From Deltaproteobacteria bacterium (GTDB lineage Bacteria; Desulfobacterota; Desulfobacteria; Desulfobacterales; BuS5), in the NCBI GenBank assembly GCA_021157555.1, contig JAGGWL010000136.1, positions 1 to 8,055 of the forward strand: DNA of 8,055 nucleotides, in the 5' to 3' direction. This document shows positions 6,361 to 8,055 of the stretch, piece by piece (the stretch's first letter is position 1; every line of letters starts with the position of its first letter). The notes below the pieces were generated by a model. It saw only the letters and a list, made by a program, of their open reading frames with translations, made no database searches and had not been told where the DNA came from. A program made the translations under genes and the position numbers.

Positions 6361-6769
6361 AGGAGATCCTCACCATATCGGCCTTGGTATGGGTATAGGA
6401 ATTTTTATCAGTTTCACTCCAACCCTGCCTTTTCAGACTATCATTGCCGTTACTATAGCCATTCTGTTTAATGGAAACAAAATAGCCGCGGCAATTGGGG
6501 TCTGGTTCAGCAATCCTTTAACCATTCCTTTTTTTTATCTTGGAACCTATAAATTAGGCATAATGTTATTCGGTAATTCCAAACCCTTTGATACTAAATA
6601 TGCATCTATAAAAGATCTGTTAGAACTTGGATGGGATACAACCATAGCCATGATGGCCGGCGGTATTTTTTTAGCCATCCCTTTCAGTATTACTGCTTAT
6701 TTTATTACAAAAAAAATATTTATTACAATACAAGCAAAAAAGAGAAAAAAACAGAAGAAGAAAGAATAA
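6308..6769 (+). CDS. DUF2062 family small membrane protein
   Basis: This 153-residue inner-membrane protein belongs to the DUF2062 family, whose biochemical role is unknown to me. About three hydrophobic segments are visible (roughly 24-54, 57-88 and 111-138). The family signatures are FISFTPTLPFQT (34-43 region) in the first and FSNPLTIPFFY (67-77) in the second. The N-terminus is short and basic and the C-terminus is a lysine-rich tail (KKRKKQKKKE), both probably cytoplasmic. The ATG at 6308 matches the usual N-terminal spacing; an ATG at 6323 is a possible alternative. Neither has a good ribosome-binding site, while a strong one lies 58 nt upstream before an out-of-frame GTG. It is first in a plus-strand group with rsmA (17-bp gap). 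Confidence 0.88.
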   Translation: MNVKSMIKQLIKKCKRLEGDPHHIGLGMGIGIFISFTPTLPFQTIIAVTIAILFNGNKIAAAIGVWFSNPLTIPFFYLGTYKLGIMLFGNSKPFDTKYASIKDLLELGWDTTIAMMAGGIFLAIPFSITAYFITKKIFITIQAKKRKKQKKKE

Positions 6770-6786
6770 GAAGCTCTGAGTATATT

Positions 6787-7650
6787 ATGACATCACCAGG
6801 AAAACTTTTATCAGCATGGAATCTTCATCCAAAAAAACAACTAGGGCAAAATTTTTTATCTGATCCATCAACCGCAGAAATGATCATTAACCGGTCAGGA
6901 ATAGGTTCTGAGGATACTCTGCTTGAGGTCGGTGCCGGATTAGGGGCACTTACCATACCTGCCGCGCGTATTTCAAAAAAAGTCTATGCTGTGGAAAAAG
7001 ATCAGGGACTGATTGATCTGTTGAAAACCGAGCTTCTTGTATATAATATATCCAACACCACCTTGATTAACAGTGACATTCTGCAGTTGGACCTTAAACA
7101 ATTTGTAGAAAACGAATCCAAAAAAATCATTGTAATTGGAAATCTGCCATATAATATTTCTTCCATGCTTCTTGTACGACTTATAAACAACAGAAATATT
7201 GTCAGCCGTGCAATACTGATGTTTCAGAAGGAAATGGCAAAACGAATTTATGCCGGCCCGAATTGCAAGGATTACAGCAGACTCTCTGTTATGACTCAAT
7301 ATTGCGCTGATATAAAAAAAATAGCAACAGTCAAGGCTCCACTTTTTTTCCCAAAACCAAAAATTGATTCAGAAGTGATTGAACTGACTTTCAAAACCAG
7401 GCTGCAGTATCAGGCTGATGATGAGCAGCTCCTTTTCATGGTTATTAAAGCAGCATTTTCAAAAAGAAGAAAAACCTTAAGAAATTCACTGGCCGGAAAC
7501 ATACTTGAGATTGATACACAAACAGCATTTGATTTGCTGAAACAGGCAGAGATTGATCCTGTCAGAAGAGCAGAAACCCTGACAGTGCATGAATTTGTTA
7601 AACTCAGCAACCAGTATGGGACACAGATGCACACAGATAAACACAGATAG
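6787..7650 (+). CDS. rsmA: 16S rRNA (adenine(1518)-N(6)/adenine(1519)-N(6))-dimethyltransferase
   Basis: RsmA (KsgA) uses S-adenosylmethionine to dimethylate two adjacent adenines in the helix 45 loop of 16S rRNA during late 30S assembly. The 287-residue protein shows the N-terminal PKKQLGQNFL block (16-24), SAM motif EVGAGLGALT (47-56), catalytic NLPYN (119-123), YSRLSV (163-168), FFPKPKIDSEVIEL and the C-terminal AFSKRRKTLRNSL. The frame stays open upstream into the DUF2062 gene, but the ATG at 6787 matches the family N-terminus, so this start is chosen; its ribosome-binding site is poor (GAG 6 nt before), which suggests coupling to the gene before it. The C-terminus beyond about residue 278 (TQMHTDKHR) is encoded by a 10-bp tandem repeat and is not a family feature. 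Confidence 0.96.
   Translation: MTSPGKLLSAWNLHPKKQLGQNFLSDPSTAEMIINRSGIGSEDTLLEVGAGLGALTIPAARISKKVYAVEKDQGLIDLLKTELLVYNISNTTLINSDILQLDLKQFVENESKKIIVIGNLPYNISSMLLVRLINNRNIVSRAILMFQKEMAKRIYAGPNCKDYSRLSVMTQYCADIKKIATVKAPLFFPKPKIDSEVIELTFKTRLQYQADDEQLLFMVIKAAFSKRRKTLRNSLAGNILEIDTQTAFDLLKQAEIDPVRRAETLTVHEFVKLSNQYGTQMHTDKHR
7621..7650. repeat. Three tandem 10-bp repeats (ACACAGATNN) at the rsmA 3' end
   Basis: Units ACACAGATGC, ACACAGATAA and ACACAGATAG follow one another without gaps; eight of ten positions are constant. The last unit contains the rsmA stop codon TAG. Short ACAC-GAT periodic tracts of this kind occur as dispersed intergenic repeats in various environmental bacteria; that comparison is from memory. 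Confidence 0.85.
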
Positions 7651-7670
7651 ATAAAAGTAAATATGGAACT

Positions 7671-8055
7671 ATGAAACAGACCTTTCATCAGATATTAATA
7701 ATACTCTGTGCAGCAATGGTTGTTTCCCTGTTATTTAATCATATAAGACCTGATTATATAAAATCAGGTAAAATAGAATCAGGAAGGCTGCCGCTGATTG
7801 CAAACAATGTTTTACCTCAGCATGATGATAGTGTCAGTGAAATATCTATTGAAAATGCCTATAAAATATTCAAAAAAGGGGGAACTTTATTTATTGATGC
7901 AAGGCCTGAAAGTGATTTTAAAAAAAGGCATATAAATGGTGCTGTAAATCTGTATGAAAAAGAATTTGATGAATTTATAGATGATTTTTTATCTCTCAGA
8001 GACCCGGAAACCCAAATAATTACATATTGCGATGGCATCCATTGCTCCCTTGGAA
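7671..8055 (+). CDS. Membrane-anchored rhodanese-like protein, 3'-partial
   Basis: The frame opens with ATG at 7671, 20 bp after the rsmA stop, and is still open at the right edge (128 codons visible). Residues about 7-23 form one hydrophobic segment, a signal anchor or uncleaved signal peptide, so the rest is probably periplasmic. A rhodanese domain starts near residue 55: FIDARPESDFKKRHINGAVNL (74-94) matches the usual 'DxR...F...HIxGAxN' pattern, and TYCDGIHCSLG (118-128) is the active-site loop, with C120 as the likely persulfide-forming cysteine and a second cysteine at C125. Single-domain rhodaneses transfer sulfane sulfur or act in redox relays; the substrate cannot be told here. The ribosome-binding site is weak. 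The gene probably shares the DUF2062-rsmA transcript. Confidence 0.85.
   Translation, partial: MKQTFHQILIILCAAMVVSLLFNHIRPDYIKSGKIESGRLPLIANNVLPQHDDSVSEISIENAYKIFKKGGTLFIDARPESDFKKRHINGAVNLYEKEFDEFIDDFLSLRDPETQIITYCDGIHCSLG

Noticed and set aside
6631..6786. Upstream ATG at 6631 as the start of rsmA
   Set aside because: This would overlap most of the DUF2062 C-terminal half and add 52 residues (GRRYFFSHPF and so on) not found in RsmA; the ATG at 6787 fits the family N-terminus.
6973..7299. Minus-strand open frame of 108 codons opposite rsmA
   Set aside because: It is antisense to conserved RsmA motifs and its composition is that of a shadow frame.
1..8055. CRISPR array, tRNA/rRNA genes, riboswitch, prophage or transposase genes
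   Set aside because: I looked for repeated spacer units, clover-leaf ends and recombinase motifs and saw none.

Overview
This is an AT-rich bacterial window with six recognisable protein-coding genes, one of them cut by the left edge, plus a seventh gene cut by the right edge. The genes are closely packed. No rRNA, tRNA, CRISPR array, transposase or phage gene was seen. The gene content suggests a Gram-negative anaerobe, perhaps a desulfobacterium (Desulfobacterota). The clues are a radical SAM/DUF2344 fusion protein, a one-chain ATP sulfurylase/APS kinase, a membrane-anchored rhodanese and short ACACAGAT-type repeats. That placement is inference; no marker in the window fixes the taxon.

Layout. 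(1) Bases 1-2334, + strand: 3' part of a long radical SAM protein fused to a DUF2344 domain. Its reading frame is open to the left edge, so the true start lies outside the window. (2) Bases 6198-2346, - strand: gmd, fcl, then a sat-cysC fusion. Gmd and Fcl convert GDP-mannose to GDP-L-fucose. The third protein has an intact APS kinase half, but its ATP sulfurylase half has changes at most of its catalytic signature positions. The gmd-fcl gap is 12 bp. The fcl-sat/cysC gap is 118 bp and holds a 97-bp element bounded by 23-bp inverted repeats (22/23 match), one arm of which contains the fcl stop codon. (3) Bases 6199-6307: divergent intergenic region with a 9-bp tandem duplication and a strong Shine-Dalgarno sequence that does not belong to the next annotated gene. 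(4) Bases 6308-8055, + strand: a DUF2062 membrane protein, rsmA (16S rRNA dimethyladenosine methyltransferase) and a membrane-anchored rhodanese cut by the right edge, separated by 17 and 20 bp and probably one operon. The last 30 bp of rsmA are three copies of a 10-bp repeat.

How they fit together: gmd, fcl and the PAPS-type gene would supply an activated fucose donor and possibly an activated sulfate donor for a surface glycan, but no glycosyltransferase or sulfotransferase lies in the window. The two + strand groups are housekeeping or of unknown role. The points most worth a second look are the altered ATP sulfurylase active site and the inverted-repeat element at the end of fcl. I found no clear evidence for a wholly new multi-gene system.
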